Assembly (NCBI GenBank): GCA_965221035.1 | Contig: OZ244860.1 | Coordinates: 2,852,001-2,916,000 of the forward strand | Direction: 5' to 3' | Source: UBA6522 sp965221035 | Lineage (GTDB): Bacteria; Pseudomonadota; Gammaproteobacteria; Steroidobacterales; Rariloculaceae | Length of the DNA stretch: 64,000 nt | Shown here: positions 1-9,559 of the stretch, in pieces | Layout of the letters: each line of letters opens with the position of its first letter | Numbering within the stretch: position 1 is the stretch's first letter | Program-made: the position numbers and the translations under genes | Notes under the pieces: generated by a model | The model's input: only the letters and a program-made list of their open reading frames with translations | What the model was told of the DNA's origin: nothing | Database searches by the model: none

Positions 1-78
1 TCTTTTCCCTCCGTGGGTCAGTATCAATGCCCCGATGTTTGTTCGCCGACTGTTGTTCACAATGGGAGGGAAACAACA

Positions 79-687
79 ATGATGATGCGAATTGGCGTTG
101 CTACGTTGATTGGATTGCTGTGGCTGCCGGTTGCCGCCTTCGGAAATGATGCTGGCGACGACGGGATCTACTATCCGCCCGATACCCCATGGGCACCTCA
201 GTATGTAGGAGCTGGAGCCGGGACGGAGATCTCCAGCAGCGTTAATCGGGACTACGTGGACAGGTTTTGCAGGGCGTGGCCGAGATTTAGGTGGGCTTGC
301 TACGCGTTTGTTGTTGAATCAGGATACGAGGCTGCAGCGGCAATCCTGAACAGTATGGCTGACGCGCTGGATGAAGCGCTTGCACAATACGCAGCCTGTG
401 TAACATACGCTAAAGTTAGCCTTTGCGGAAGGCGGCCTACTAGTTATTTCCCCGTATTCACCGGGCCAGTCGAGCCGGAACCAGAACCGGAACCGGAACC
501 GGAACCGGAGGAAGAGGAAACCGACGACTCTAGACCTGATAGCGGCGGCGGTGGTCCCGGCGACTGCTTGCCAGACTCATTCTCTTGCGACGACAACGAT
601 CCCAGCGAAGAAGATGAAAACGTAGAGTATTGGTGGGACGAATACTACAACTGCCTGCCTGAAGAAAATGGCTGCGATGATTTCTAG
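79..687 (+). CDS. Secreted acidic protein with Pro-Glu repeat, unknown function
   Basis: About 202 residues. I place the start at the first of three consecutive ATG-type codons at 79 because a strong Shine-Dalgarno GGGAGGG lies at 64-70; the reading frame is open upstream to 13. The N-terminus (MMMRIGVATLIGLLWLPVAAFG) reads as a Sec signal peptide, so the product is probably exported. The middle is rich in Cys, Trp and Ala. It is followed by a run of about seven Pro-Glu pairs (roughly residues 133-146), a Gly-rich stretch, and a very acidic tail with paired cysteines ending in GCDDF. The stop codon TAG (685-687) shares its TA with the target site of the downstream IS630 element. I recognise no family. 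Confidence is good that it is a gene, low on role. Confidence 0.6.
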   Translation: MMMRIGVATLIGLLWLPVAAFGNDAGDDGIYYPPDTPWAPQYVGAGAGTEISSSVNRDYVDRFCRAWPRFRWACYAFVVESGYEAAAAILNSMADALDEALAQYAACVTYAKVSLCGRRPTSYFPVFTGPVEPEPEPEPEPEPEEEETDDSRPDSGGGGPGDCLPDSFSCDDNDPSEEDENVEYWWDEYYNCLPEENGCDDF

Positions 688-698
688 TGTCATGTCAC
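684..698 (+). repeat. Left terminal inverted repeat of the IS630 element
   Basis: CTAGTGTCATGTCAC matches the reverse complement of 1894-1908 at 14 of 15 positions. The TA at 685-686 is the inferred duplicated target. Confidence 0.8.
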
Positions 699-1907
699 AC
701 GTGATATGTCGTAATGAACGTGATAGATTCCTTGTCGTTCGGGGACGGCGAGGAGTGGGTCATGAAGCGCTACGTTGTGGAGTTGGAGGCGCGGGAGCGC
801 GAGACATTGACGGCGGTCACGCGCAAGGGTTCGCATCGTTCGCAGAAGGTGATCAACGCGTTGATTTTGCTCAACTGCGACGCGGGCCAGTACAACGAAC
901 GGCGCGCGACGGGCGAGGCGATCGCCGGGGTGTTGCGCATCAGCGCGCGCCGGGTGGACCGGGTCAAGAAGCGGTTTGTGGAGGACGGACTGAAGGCGGC
1001 GCTGGGATCTCGTCAGGGGCGGCGCGCGAAGTACCTGCGCAAGGCGGACGGGGAGTTCGAGGCGCGGCTGGTCGCGCTCAGTTGCGGGGAGCCACCCGAA
1101 GGGCATGCGCAGTGGTCGCTGCGCCTGCTGGCCGACCGGGCGGTGGAACTGGGTTATATCGACAGCGTCTCGCACGAGACGGTGCGGCGGGTGTTAAAAA
1201 AAACGCCCTCAAACCGTGGCGGCGCGTCGGTTGGGTGATCCCGCCGCCGCGCAATGCCGACTTCGCGGCGGGGATGGAGAAGGTGCTCGACGTCTATCGA
1301 CGCCCGTACGACCCGAAGTGGCCGGTGGTGTGCATGGACGAGACGCCGCGGCAGTTGATCGGCGAGACGCGCACACCGGTCCCACCGGCCCCGGGACGGC
1401 CGGCGCGCGAGGACTACGAATATCGACGCTGCGGCACTTGCACCGTGTTCATGGCCACCGAACCGCTGGCCGGATGGCGCCTGACCAAGGTGACCGAGCG
1501 CCGGACCAAGACCGACTGGGCGCGGTTCCTTCACGACATCGCTGCGCGCTATCCACAGGCCACGCGCATCACCCTGGTGCTGGACAACCTCAACACGCAC
1601 CGTCCCGGCGCGCTCTACGAAACCTACCCACCGGCCCGCGCCAAGGCGCTTTGGGACCGATTCGAGTTCGTCTTCACCCCCAAGCATGGCAGTTGGCTGA
1701 ACGTGGCCGAGGTCGAACTCAACGTCATGATCCGCCAGTGCCTCAACCGCCGCATCGACTCCATCGATACCGTGCGCGCCGAGGTCGCCGCTTGGCAGGC
1801 CGCCCGAGACCGGATCCAAGCCAAGGTCAACTGGCAGTTCACCACCGATGACGCACGCGTGAAACTCAAGCGCCTCTATCCGACATTAGATGAGTGACAA
1901 GACACTA
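685..1907 (+). mobile_element. IS630-family insertion sequence, complete
   Basis: The element is bounded by TA dinucleotides at 685-686 and 1906-1907, as expected for IS630, which duplicates TA. The ends form an imperfect inverted repeat: CTAGTGTCATGTCAC (684-698) against CTAGTGTCTTGTCAC (reverse complement of 1894-1908), one mismatch in 15. It carries a single transposase read through a frameshift. The insertion falls in the stop codon of the upstream gene and recreates TAG from its own first base, so the host protein is not extended. Confidence 0.85.
762..1897 (+). CDS. IS630-family transposase made by -1 frameshift
   Basis: The first frame starts at ATG 762 (GAGGAG upstream) with the typical IS630 opening MKRYVVEL and a helix-turn-helix region (residues about 15-85). 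It runs to 1238. The catalytic half is in the -1 frame and ends at 1897. The two frames overlap at a run of eight A residues (1196-1203), a classic slippery site, so a fusion product of about 378 residues is expected. The DDE triad is visible in the second half as VCMDE, LVLDN and a later WLNVAEVEL. Both halves look undamaged, so the element may still be active. The frameshift is inferred from the frame arrangement and from the known use of slippage in parts of this family. Confidence 0.85.
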
Positions 1908-1908
1908 G
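1894..1908 (-). repeat. Right terminal inverted repeat of the IS630 element
   Basis: On the minus strand this reads CTAGTGTCTTGTCAC, one mismatch from the left end. It overlaps the last codons of the transposase, whose stop is at 1895-1897. Confidence 0.8.
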
Positions 1909-2057
1909 TCCGGATCTGTCACCGATTGTGCTGATGGGATCATTTTGCCATTTTAAAGGTGCCTTATCCGGGCTAAAGCGACGCAAACGTCAAGGGTCGT
2001 GTCCCGGCGGTGTCTTGAGGGCATGATGGGGGCGGTTTCAGAATCCGGTCGGAGGTT

Positions 2058-2290
2058 TTGTTCTGCTCGCTGTACACGGACCGGGGCTTGCACTACTGGA
2101 CGCTGGGCGCCACCGCAGGCCGGGGGGTAGGTGGACAACGTGAACCCGACGCAGTTCGGGCGGGCGATTGCGCGGTTGGGGATCGAGATGATCCGGCGTA
2201 CTCGCCGGAGGCGCGGGGGCGCTCGGAGCGGGCCTTACGCAGGCACAAGGGGCGCCTGCCAAAGGAGCTTGCCGCGACCGGGACTTCTTC
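2058..2290 (+). pseudogene. ISNCY-type transposase remnant
   Basis: Short blocks of an integrase-core transposase can be read here only by changing frame twice: a segment with LYTDRGLHYW, then one with NPTQFGRAIARLGIEMI in the next frame, then AYSPEARGRSERALRRHKGRLPKEL back in the first. The same blocks, in order, match the catalytic core of the intact transposase at 40330-41463 (LLTDRTSQY, then RAMAELGIELV, then REFQAHIERLP). This is a decayed internal piece without a start, an N-terminal helix-turn-helix or a C-terminus. No ends could be defined. Confidence 0.65.
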
Positions 2291-2816
2291 GGTGTGGCAA
2301 GGGCCGCGCCGGCTCGCCCGGTACCAAGCCGCCGGACGCTCGCCGATGGCCCGCCACGGCCTGATCGCGCGCCGGGGAAGCTGCGGCCGGGGCTTTCCTC
2401 GCTCCGGTCGTTACGCGCCCTCCGTGGGGAATGCCCCGATGCAGGGCATAGAGCCTGAACACTTGCCGCTGATCGGCCTATCACGCCTCGCCTGGGCGGA
2501 TGGCAGCAAGACTGGACAGTAGAATTACTCCCAATGCGGACAGATCAAATAACTCGTAACAAGCACAATCGGTGACGCATGCGGGTATTGTCGGTATTCG
2601 CTATAATATTTGCGCATTTGCGGTGTCGCGGGGAAGCACAATAAATGGGCGACATGATCAACGGACACCTAGAGTGGCTAGCGAAGGTAAAAGACAGACT
2701 GGACCGCGCTGCATTGCAGCAATCGTTGTCAAGCCCCACGCCTTGGCGGCCACCCTTCCGACTTCTATTCGGGGGGCCGCCGAGCCACTGTCGCGAACTG
2801 AGAAGGGGCCCAAGGC
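2291..2816. other. Accessory intergenic stretch without a confident gene
   Basis: High-GC sequence up to about 2520 may continue the transposase remnant but I cannot align it. From 2530 the sequence becomes AT-richer. A 61-residue reading frame at 2645-2830 (starting MGDMINGHLEWLAKVKDRLD) overlaps the next gene and has no recognisable family or clear ribosome site. Confidence 0.4.
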
Positions 2817-3038
2817 ATGAACCGATATAGGAAACCAATCTCCCTGCTGGTGGCAGTTTCCGTTGCTGGGCTAACGGCTTGGCTGGTATGGGTGTGGATG
2901 GTTCAGCCTCGCTACGAAAACGGCGAGTACTTGCGTAGTACCGTGTTACTGTTGCTGCCGATTTGGGTAGGTGGATACCTGTATCAACGGATGACGTCCT
3001 GTGATGCCGATACGCGAATGTCTAACGGCAACCAATAA
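2817..3038 (+). CDS. Small predicted membrane protein, two transmembrane segments
   Basis: 73 residues. Two hydrophobic segments are visible: one at about residues 9-30 (ISLLVAVSVAGLTAWLVWVW) and one at about 43-57 (VLLLLPIWVGGYLY), with a short polar loop between and a short polar tail. A purine-rich GAGAAGG lies a little far upstream of the ATG. No family is recognised. It stands alone between transposon debris, so it may be a real small accessory gene or a fragment. Confidence 0.4.
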   Translation: MNRYRKPISLLVAVSVAGLTAWLVWVWMVQPRYENGEYLRSTVLLLLPIWVGGYLYQRMTSCDADTRMSNGNQ

Positions 3039-3192
3039 CTGGGCAGCCTCCGGGCACAGATGTGGACCCCAATCTTTGGACAGGTTGGCCGCGTGCGGTT
3101 GCCTCGGCCCCACAATTTGAACCTCTTCATAGGGGCCACCTCGGCGCTGTCCCACTAGGAACGGCGCCGGTTTCATGGTGTCGCCCCGAGCG

Positions 3193-3468
3193 CTAAAAAC
3201 GCTCGGGAAATCCTTCGATGCCCTGCTTCTGCAGCACATCCAGCCTGTCGGACCCGTCCGGCAGTCCCTGCGGGAGGTGAATTGCCACAGGGAGTCCGGC
3301 GGCGCTCAACCGCCCGGCGGCCTCTTTGGCGGCCTTGCGGCCGGCGTCGTCTCGGTCGGTCCAGATCACCAGCCGTTTGACCAGTTTGGGAATCCGGATG
3401 CCTTTGAGCAGCGTGGCGCTCGTGGCGGCCCATAGGGGCATGCCGGTGGCCTTCTGCACGGCCATTGC
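3193..3468 (-). pseudogene. Truncated Toprim-domain primase fragment
   Basis: About 90 residues matching the catalytic Toprim segment of phage or plasmid primase-helicase type proteins. The hallmark IWTDRDDAGRKAAKEAA (acidic DRDDAG metal-binding motif) is followed by a helix and a segment resembling the usual end of the fold. The N-terminal zinc-binding part is missing. The piece joins directly, at about 3466-3480, to the broken end of the membrane-protein paralogue upstream, so it marks a recombination junction. Probably non-functional. Confidence 0.65.
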
Positions 3469-3474
3469 CGAGCT

Positions 3475-3924
3475 CCCAAGACGTTAATCAAGTTTGAAAC
3501 TGATGCCGTGTATTTTGCGTCTGCAGGCACTTCAAAGCACAACTTCGGAGTTGCCCGCAATACGACAAAAGTCATGGGTTCCTTCTGCAATCAACCACAA
3601 TTCGTTGCTGAAAGTTTTGTTATAGCCGCACAAGCTACCACTTTCGATGTCGTTTATACACGCACCTTCATTTGCATATCCATAGACTGTTTGTCCATGA
3701 ACAACCGATAACGAAAGTATGGAAATTACAATAAAGGAAATCCAAAACATCCAATTGAAAAACACATCGCGTCCTTTCGGGGAATTAGCCCAGCTATTGA
3801 ACGCCTTGATTTTGTTAATTTTTCTTTCTTCTACCGTAGATTTTCGCGCATCCCGGTCGCCCACGGACACCGGGCCGTCGCGTTTCATCCACAGACGGGA
3901 TAGAAATTTTCGCTTGTTCGCCAT
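3475..3924 (-). pseudogene. Membrane-anchored paralogue copy 1, frameshifted and truncated
   Basis: First member of a three-gene family with 4881-5381 and 5510-6190. It starts MANKRKFLSRLW, has a hydrophobic anchor, then the shared exported segment (QTVYGYANEGACINDIESG, then ELWLIAEG). Compared with copy 2, a single extra base (C at 3543 on the plus strand) shifts the frame just before the conserved CFEVP segment. The correct frame continues as CFEVPADAKYTASVSN and then breaks into a Toprim fragment near 3475. The C-terminal third present in copies 2 and 3 is lost. Function unknown. Confidence 0.7.
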
Positions 3925-4005
3925 GGCTTCGGTAGCTACTTCTTCGCCGGGCAGTAGACTGTTGTATTCAGCGGACAACCCGACAGTTCTTGGCCGTCCG
4001 CAAAT
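3845..4005. repeat. About 160-bp direct repeat, copy A
   Basis: This block is about 90 percent identical to 6111-6271 and in the same orientation. It covers the first 27 codons (MANKRKF to RDAR) shared by copies 1 and 3 plus about 80 bp upstream. It probably records a duplication of promoter and start region with the gene. Confidence 0.75.
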
Positions 4006-4019
4006 AAACCCTAGCGTCG

Positions 4020-4592
4020 ACAATAGTTAGATCGCCAGCTACAGTCAAATCTGGTGTATGGCGTAAGTGAATCGGGCGGTTTTCCGCTAATGGCCAGTTG
4101 ATGAATCAGGCTGAGCCCGGTCCTGGCGCTGACGCAATTTCGGGTTTTTCGGGTCCGCAGTCGGATCGTCGCAAAGGTCGACTCGATCAGATTGGTCGTG
4201 TGGATGTGTTGCCAGTGCGCGGCCGGAAAGTCGTAGAAGGCGAGCAACACGGCGCGATCTCCGGCCAAGCAATCCAATGCTTTAGGGTATTTGTCCTGGT
4301 AGGTGGCGACGAAGTGATTGAAGGCCTGCTCCGAGGCCGCCCGGTTGGCGGCTTGCCAGACCTCGTACAGTGCTGATTTGGCCGGGCCCTGCAGGCGCTT
4401 GGGCAGCTTGTCGAGCACGTTTACGTTCTTATGCACCCAGCAGTGCTGCTCGCCCGTCTCCAGATAGACTTCCAAGAGCGCCGCCCAGAAGCCCAGGGTG
4501 CCATTGCCGATGGCCATCCTGGCCGGATCAAGGCCGCGGTCCCTCAAGCTCAGAAGCAGTGCCTTTGGGAACGCGGGCGTGTTTGGTGGCAT
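4020..4592 (-). pseudogene. IS256/Mutator-family transposase remnant
   Basis: The reading frame contains the C-terminal catalytic part of Mutator-type transposases: AIGNGTLGFWAALLEVY, CWVHKNVNVLDKLPKRLQ, AFYDFPAAHWQHIHTTNLIES, then IRLRTRKTRN. These blocks occur in the family in this order. The N-terminal half (first metal-binding Asp and DNA-binding region) and the last 40 or so residues are missing, and the frame runs into unrelated sequence at both ends. The remnant sits between paralogue copies 1 and 2, so transposition may have shaped the array. Confidence 0.8.
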
Positions 4593-4880
4593 GCAATAGT
4601 TGGACGCAGTCGAATCGCCATATTGGCAATTGCCGTTTTCGTCGTCAGGGTCCTGAGTCCGAGGCTCCGGGTCGGGCGACGGCGTCAATTCTGGCGGCGC
4701 CTTTAGGTAAGCAACGGACCTTTTGGAGGCTGATAATGACGTTCTAATCGGAATTTGTGTTCGGCAATGCGCTCAGGCACCGCCACTTCGCTAAGGTCCC
4801 ACCATCAGTGAGCAAGGGTCGGATAGCGTGGTATACGTTACGCCATAGGCCATGGAAACGACCAAATATACTTGTAAGCG
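4593..4880. other. Intergenic stretch, nothing recognised
   Basis: Sequence between the Mutator remnant and paralogue copy 2. I see no gene, RNA or clear palindrome. Confidence 0.4.
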
Positions 4881-5381
4881 TTACGCCAAATCCAGTCGCG
4901 TGGCCAGCGCTTCCCAGCCTATCCAGGTAGCAATCGCCGCTCCCGCCTTCAGCGCGCCACTTGTTGCCTCAGCAATGGCGCTACTACCAACGGTAGCGAT
5001 ACCCAGAACTGCACCGGAAATTCCCACATTATTGACAGAGCTTGATACAGACGCCTTGCGTTTCGCATTTGTCGGCACTTGAAAGCACAATTCGGAGTCG
5101 CCGGCGATGCGGTTAATGCCATAATTTCCTTCCGCAATCAGCCATAATTCGTTCGTGCAAGCCTGATCGTATCCATGGAGACTGTCGCTTTCGATGTCGT
5201 TTATACAGGCTTCCATATTCTCGTAGCCATAGATAGTTCGTCCGTAGACTCTTTCCGTGACTCCAAGAATGGAAAGAGCGAGAAATCCGAGCCAAAACAA
5301 CCAACGGAAAAACACTTTTTGTCCTTTCGGGGTATTGGCCCAGTGACCGAAAGCTCTACAGCACTGTACTACTCTGCCCAC
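4881..5381 (-). CDS. Membrane-anchored paralogue copy 2, unknown function
   Basis: 166 residues starting at a GTG (5381). A charged N-terminus with WANTPKGQK precedes one hydrophobic anchor (about residues 25-42, WLFWLGFLALSILGV). Then comes the family segment TIYGYENMEACINDIESDS, ELWLIAEGNYG and ELCFQVPTNAKRKASV. The C-terminus is a second hydrophobic, Ala/Gly-rich region (AVLGIATVGSSAIAEATSGA) ending in WEALATRLDLA. Two conserved Cys residues could form a disulfide on the outer face. The homologous DNA upstream lacks the MANKRKF start seen in copies 1 and 3. No known family is recognised. Confidence 0.6.
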   Translation of the reverse strand: MGRVVQCCRAFGHWANTPKGQKVFFRWLFWLGFLALSILGVTERVYGRTIYGYENMEACINDIESDSLHGYDQACTNELWLIAEGNYGINRIAGDSELCFQVPTNAKRKASVSSSVNNVGISGAVLGIATVGSSAIAEATSGALKAGAAIATWIGWEALATRLDLA

Positions 5382-5509
5382 CTTACTTTTTCCTACCGCC
5401 GATTATCGCGAACGACTATCCCAGATCGCTCGCGGAGCGTCAATTTTCAAGGTTGTCATCCAACCCGTGTTGCTGCCGAAATAATGCCGCCCATTTGTTG
5501 GGTCAGATT

Positions 5510-6190
5510 TCAACGCCGATTAACAACTCTTTGGCAGGGATCGGTCAAAACGAAGTAAGTATCGTTCTCGGCTATACTGACAACCGCATTGATCAATGAT
5601 GGAAGTCCCTGCTGAATTTTTAAAGCAACTGCCTCCCACATGGACAAACCGGCAAACGTCGCGGCGGCGTTTATTGCTCTACTTACCGCTTTGATTTTGG
5701 CTGCGCCTTCTACCGTGATGTAACCAACGGGCACACCCAATGCATCGATGTTGAAGACTCTGTTGGCGGTCGCGATTTGTTTCAAATTCGCCGGCACTTC
5801 GTAACAGACTTCATTGTCGGTCGAGTGTTGGTAGTAGTCGTGTTTTCCAGCCGCTATCAGCCTGAATTCATCTGAATATGAGGTGGCATACCCTCGCTGT
5901 TCGCCGTTCATCACATCGCTAATGCAAGAACCTTCGTTGATGTAACCGTACACGGTTTGAGCGTTTACTCTTGGCCATATGGCTCCGAAGAACATTCCCA
6001 ATGCCACGAGTATTGCCACAGTCCACCGGAACGCCTTGTCTCCGGCTTTGGTGTTGTCCAGCCAATCGTTGAGTGCGCGTAGAGTTTCCATGACCCCTCC
6101 CCTAGATGGTCGCGCATCCCGACCGCCCACGGACACCGGGCCGTCGCGTTTCATCCACAGACGGGATAGGAATTTCCGCTTGTTCGCCAT
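5510..6190 (-). CDS. Membrane-anchored paralogue copy 3, unknown function
   Basis: 226 residues from ATG 6190, with MANKRKFLSRLWMKRDGPV as in copy 1. An alternative start METLRALNDW at 6092 has a strong site (AGGGGAGGGG) and may be the real one. One hydrophobic anchor (about residues 52-72) leads to QTVYGYINEGSCISDVMNGE, EFRLIAAGKHDYY and EVCYEVPANLKQIATA, the same ordered blocks as copies 1 and 2. The C-terminus is longer than in copy 2 (an Ala-rich amphipathic stretch, WEAVALKIQQG, and a tail ending CQRVVNRR). It is the best preserved copy. Confidence 0.6.
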   Translation of the reverse strand: MANKRKFLSRLWMKRDGPVSVGGRDARPSRGGVMETLRALNDWLDNTKAGDKAFRWTVAILVALGMFFGAIWPRVNAQTVYGYINEGSCISDVMNGEQRGYATSYSDEFRLIAAGKHDYYQHSTDNEVCYEVPANLKQIATANRVFNIDALGVPVGYITVEGAAKIKAVSRAINAAATFAGLSMWEAVALKIQQGLPSLINAVVSIAENDTYFVLTDPCQRVVNRR

Positions 6191-6271
6191 GGCTTCGGTA
6201 GCTACTCCGTCGCCGGGTCATAGACTGTTGTATTCAGCGGAAAACCCGGCAGTTCAGGGCCGCCAGCAATT
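6111..6271. repeat. About 160-bp direct repeat, copy B
   Basis: Matches 3845-4005 at about 90 percent identity. In both copies the similarity starts at CGCGCATCCC and fades near the end of the block. It spans the start codon region of paralogue copy 3. Confidence 0.75.
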
Positions 6272-6437
6272 GAATCGCATCAACGACTACCCCGCGCTTC
6301 ATTATAAAGGTGGAAGCCGTGGCCGTAATTGGCGATTGATCGCTTTGCAGAACCGCCGATAGAAGTACGCTTCCGGCAACGCCGGACACCGACTCAAGGC
6401 GAGCTGGCGGTGGAAAGGGCGCGTCCGGAATGTGGAA

Positions 6438-6457
6438 CGCCGGGCAAAGGCCCGGCG
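6438..6457 (-). terminator. Hairpin downstream of hsp20
   Basis: CGCCGGGC (6438-6445) and GCCCGGCG (6450-6457) form a perfect 8-bp stem with a 4-base loop, about 40 bases past the hsp20 stop. There is no clear U-tract, so termination strength is uncertain. Confidence 0.5.
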
Positions 6458-6495
6458 CTCTCATTCCAATTCAGCGCTGGCTGAATTGCTGGCCG

Positions 6496-6942
6496 TCACG
6501 CGGCAAGGCGCTTCTGGGAAGAGCTGCTGCCGATCTTGATGGTGCGTGGCTTCAGCGCCTCCGGCACTTCACGAACCAGGTCGATGTGCAGCAGGCCGTT
6601 CTCCAGATTGGCCCCGCTGACCCGCACGTGGTTCGCCAGTTGGAAGGTGCGCTTGAAACCCCGCGTCGGGATGCCCCGGTGCAGGTAGGTCCTGCCTTCC
6701 TGCGGGTCCTCGGCCGCCTTGCCTTCGATGGTCACCGTGGAATCCTTGGCCTCGATCGAGAGTTCACTCTCGGCGAACCCGGGAACCTCCATGGTGATCC
6801 GGTAGTCGTTCTCGTCCACTTTCTCGATGTCGTAGAGCGGATAGCCCTCGTCGCCGGGCCGTGTGCTGGCCTCCAGCGCATTCATCATCTTGTCGAAACC
6901 GATTGTGGAGCGGAACAGGGGCGTGAAATCCAGTCTGGTCAT
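6496..6942 (-). CDS. ibpA: Small heat shock protein, Hsp20/IbpA type
   Basis: 148 residues, the normal length for IbpA-type alpha-crystallin chaperones. The N-terminus LDFTPLFRSTIGFDKM is typical of the family. The alpha-crystallin domain spans about residues 35-130, with YDIEKVDENDYRITMEVPGF, the GKAAED turn, YLHRGIPTRGFKRTFQLANHV and ANLENGLLHIDL (the conserved GxL type motif). It holds unfolded proteins in the cytosol in an ATP-independent way for later refolding. A good Shine-Dalgarno GGAGG precedes the ATG. I did not find a convincing sigma-32 box in the 150 bases upstream. The gene symbol follows the closest subfamily. Confidence 0.92.
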   Translation of the reverse strand: MTRLDFTPLFRSTIGFDKMMNALEASTRPGDEGYPLYDIEKVDENDYRITMEVPGFAESELSIEAKDSTVTIEGKAAEDPQEGRTYLHRGIPTRGFKRTFQLANHVRVSGANLENGLLHIDLVREVPEALKPRTIKIGSSSSQKRLAA

Positions 6943-7078
6943 GATTCAAGTCCTCCATTTGTCAACATGCCTGTATCAGGCAATCGCCCTCATGCGGCGT
7001 CCCTGGTGCTCTGAAACGGCCCTCGGTGGATGGTCGTTCGCACGACCCTTGATATGGGATCGTTGCGCGGAATTACAA

Positions 7079-7094
7079 GGCCCCGGTCGGGGCC
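7079..7094 (-). terminator. Terminator of the ligCAB operon
   Basis: GGCCCCG and CGGGGCC form a 7-bp GC stem with a 2-base loop (or 6 bp with 4) directly after the ligB stop. On the minus strand it is followed by the U-rich TTGTAATT. Confidence 0.65.
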
Positions 7095-7095
7095 T

Positions 7096-8354
<1,259 letters not shown>

Positions 8355-8404
8355 CAGCTCAAACTCCAGCCGTTCCAGGTGCCGCCGCGAGCGGCGCCGG
8401 CATC

Positions 8405-9349
8405 CTAGCTCCCGAGGCTCCGCTCCAGCCGGTCCAGCGTGCGCATGGCCGGCAGCACCTGCGCGACGCTGCTGTTGGGTTCGCGCCCCTCTCGGATCGC
8501 CGCAATGAACTCCCGGTCCTGCAACTCGATTCCGTCCATGGAAACATCGACATCCGATACGTCGATGGGGTTCTCCTTTCCGTCGAACAGGTCGTCGTAG
8601 CGGGCGATGTAGGTGCCATTGTCGCAGATATAGCGGAAGAATGTGCCAAGCGGCCCGTCGTTGTTAAATGACAACGACAGTGTACAGATCGCGCCCGAGG
8701 GCACCTTCATGCCGATGCTCATGTCCATGGCGATGCCCAGCTCCGGGTGTATCGGGCCCTGGAGGGCGTGGACCTCGGACGCTTCTTCGCCGGTCTGGTA
8801 CTGGAAAAGGTCCACGGTATGGCAGGCGTGGTGCCAAAGGAGGTGGTCGGTCCAGCTTCGCGGCTTGCCTTCGGCGTTGATATTCCTGCGACGGAAGAAA
8901 TACGTCTGCACGTCCATCTGCTGGATGTTCAGCTCGCCCGCCAGGATTCGTTGCCGGATCCACTGGTGGCTGGGATTGAAGCGCCGCGTATGCCCGGCCA
9001 TCGCAACCAGCCCGGTTTCTTCCTGAACCCGGACCAACCGCTCCGAGTCGGCCAGCGAATCGGCCATGGGGATTTCCACCTCCACGTGTTTTCCGGCACG
9101 CATGCACTGCTCGGCCTGGTCGGCATGCATCTGCGTCGGCGTGGTGAGGATCGCGGCTTCGACACCGGGCTGGGCGAGGCTCTCGGCCAGGTCCGTGGTC
9201 CAGTGGGGGATGCCGTATTTCCTGGCCACGGCTTCGGTCGTGTCCGGTGAACCGCCGGTGAGCGAGACCACCTCGACGCCGTCAATTCGCGCCAATCCCG
9301 CCAGGTGCTTCTGCCCGAATGCGCCCTGGCCGGCCAAGCATATCTTCAT
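8405..9349 (-). CDS. ligC: 4-carboxy-2-hydroxymuconate-6-semialdehyde dehydrogenase
   Basis: 314 residues from ATG 9349 (MKICLAGQGAFG) with AGGAGAA upstream. It is a Gfo/Idh/MocA-type oxidoreductase: the N-terminal Rossmann motif GQGAFGQKH binds NAD(P), HVEVEIPMADS carries the usual mid-domain residues, and HACHTVDLFQYQTG holds the conserved histidines. In the 4,5-cleavage route the ring-opened semialdehyde cyclises and is oxidised by LigC to 2-pyrone-4,6-dicarboxylate. Placement immediately before ligA and ligB supports this role over a generic sugar dehydrogenase. Later pathway genes and a regulator are not in the window. Confidence 0.88.
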   Translation of the reverse strand: MKICLAGQGAFGQKHLAGLARIDGVEVVSLTGGSPDTTEAVARKYGIPHWTTDLAESLAQPGVEAAILTTPTQMHADQAEQCMRAGKHVEVEIPMADSLADSERLVRVQEETGLVAMAGHTRRFNPSHQWIRQRILAGELNIQQMDVQTYFFRRRNINAEGKPRSWTDHLLWHHACHTVDLFQYQTGEEASEVHALQGPIHPELGIAMDMSIGMKVPSGAICTLSLSFNNDGPLGTFFRYICDNGTYIARYDDLFDGKENPIDVSDVDVSMDGIELQDREFIAAIREGREPNSSVAQVLPAMRTLDRLERSLGS

Positions 9350-9482
9350 TCCAGATTCTCCTCGTTCACCGGCCAACATGTCCGCTGGCATCCGGCTGTG
9401 CCTGATACACGAAGCGGGTATTAGAATCGCCAGCGCCGAAGTGCGCAACCCCGGTGGTTGCCCTATACTTCCAAAGTTCGGG

Positions 9483-9559
9483 GCGCCCGTAGTTCAGCTG
9501 GATAGAACGCCGGCCTACGAAGCCGGAAGTCGGGAGTTCGAATCTCTCCGGGCGCGCCA
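9483..9559 (+). tRNA. tRNA-Arg (anticodon ACG)
   Basis: Cloverleaf: acceptor GCGCCCG pairs with CGGGCGC; D-arm GTTC-AGCTGGATA-GAAC; anticodon stem CCGGC/GCCGG enclosing CTACGAA, anticodon ACG; T-arm GGGAG-TTCGAAT-CTCTC. The 3' end reads GCCA, so CCA is encoded. The base after the CCA is the first base of the opposed VapC stop codon. Confidence 0.93.

Noticed and set aside
481..520. Pro-Glu codon repeat as a possible satellite or CRISPR-like repeat
   Set aside because: It is an in-frame protein repeat inside one gene without spacers. No CRISPR array was seen anywhere in the window.
9466..9482. TATACT at 9474-9479 as the tRNA-Arg -10 box
   Set aside because: It is too close to the mature tRNA 5' end to serve as its promoter.
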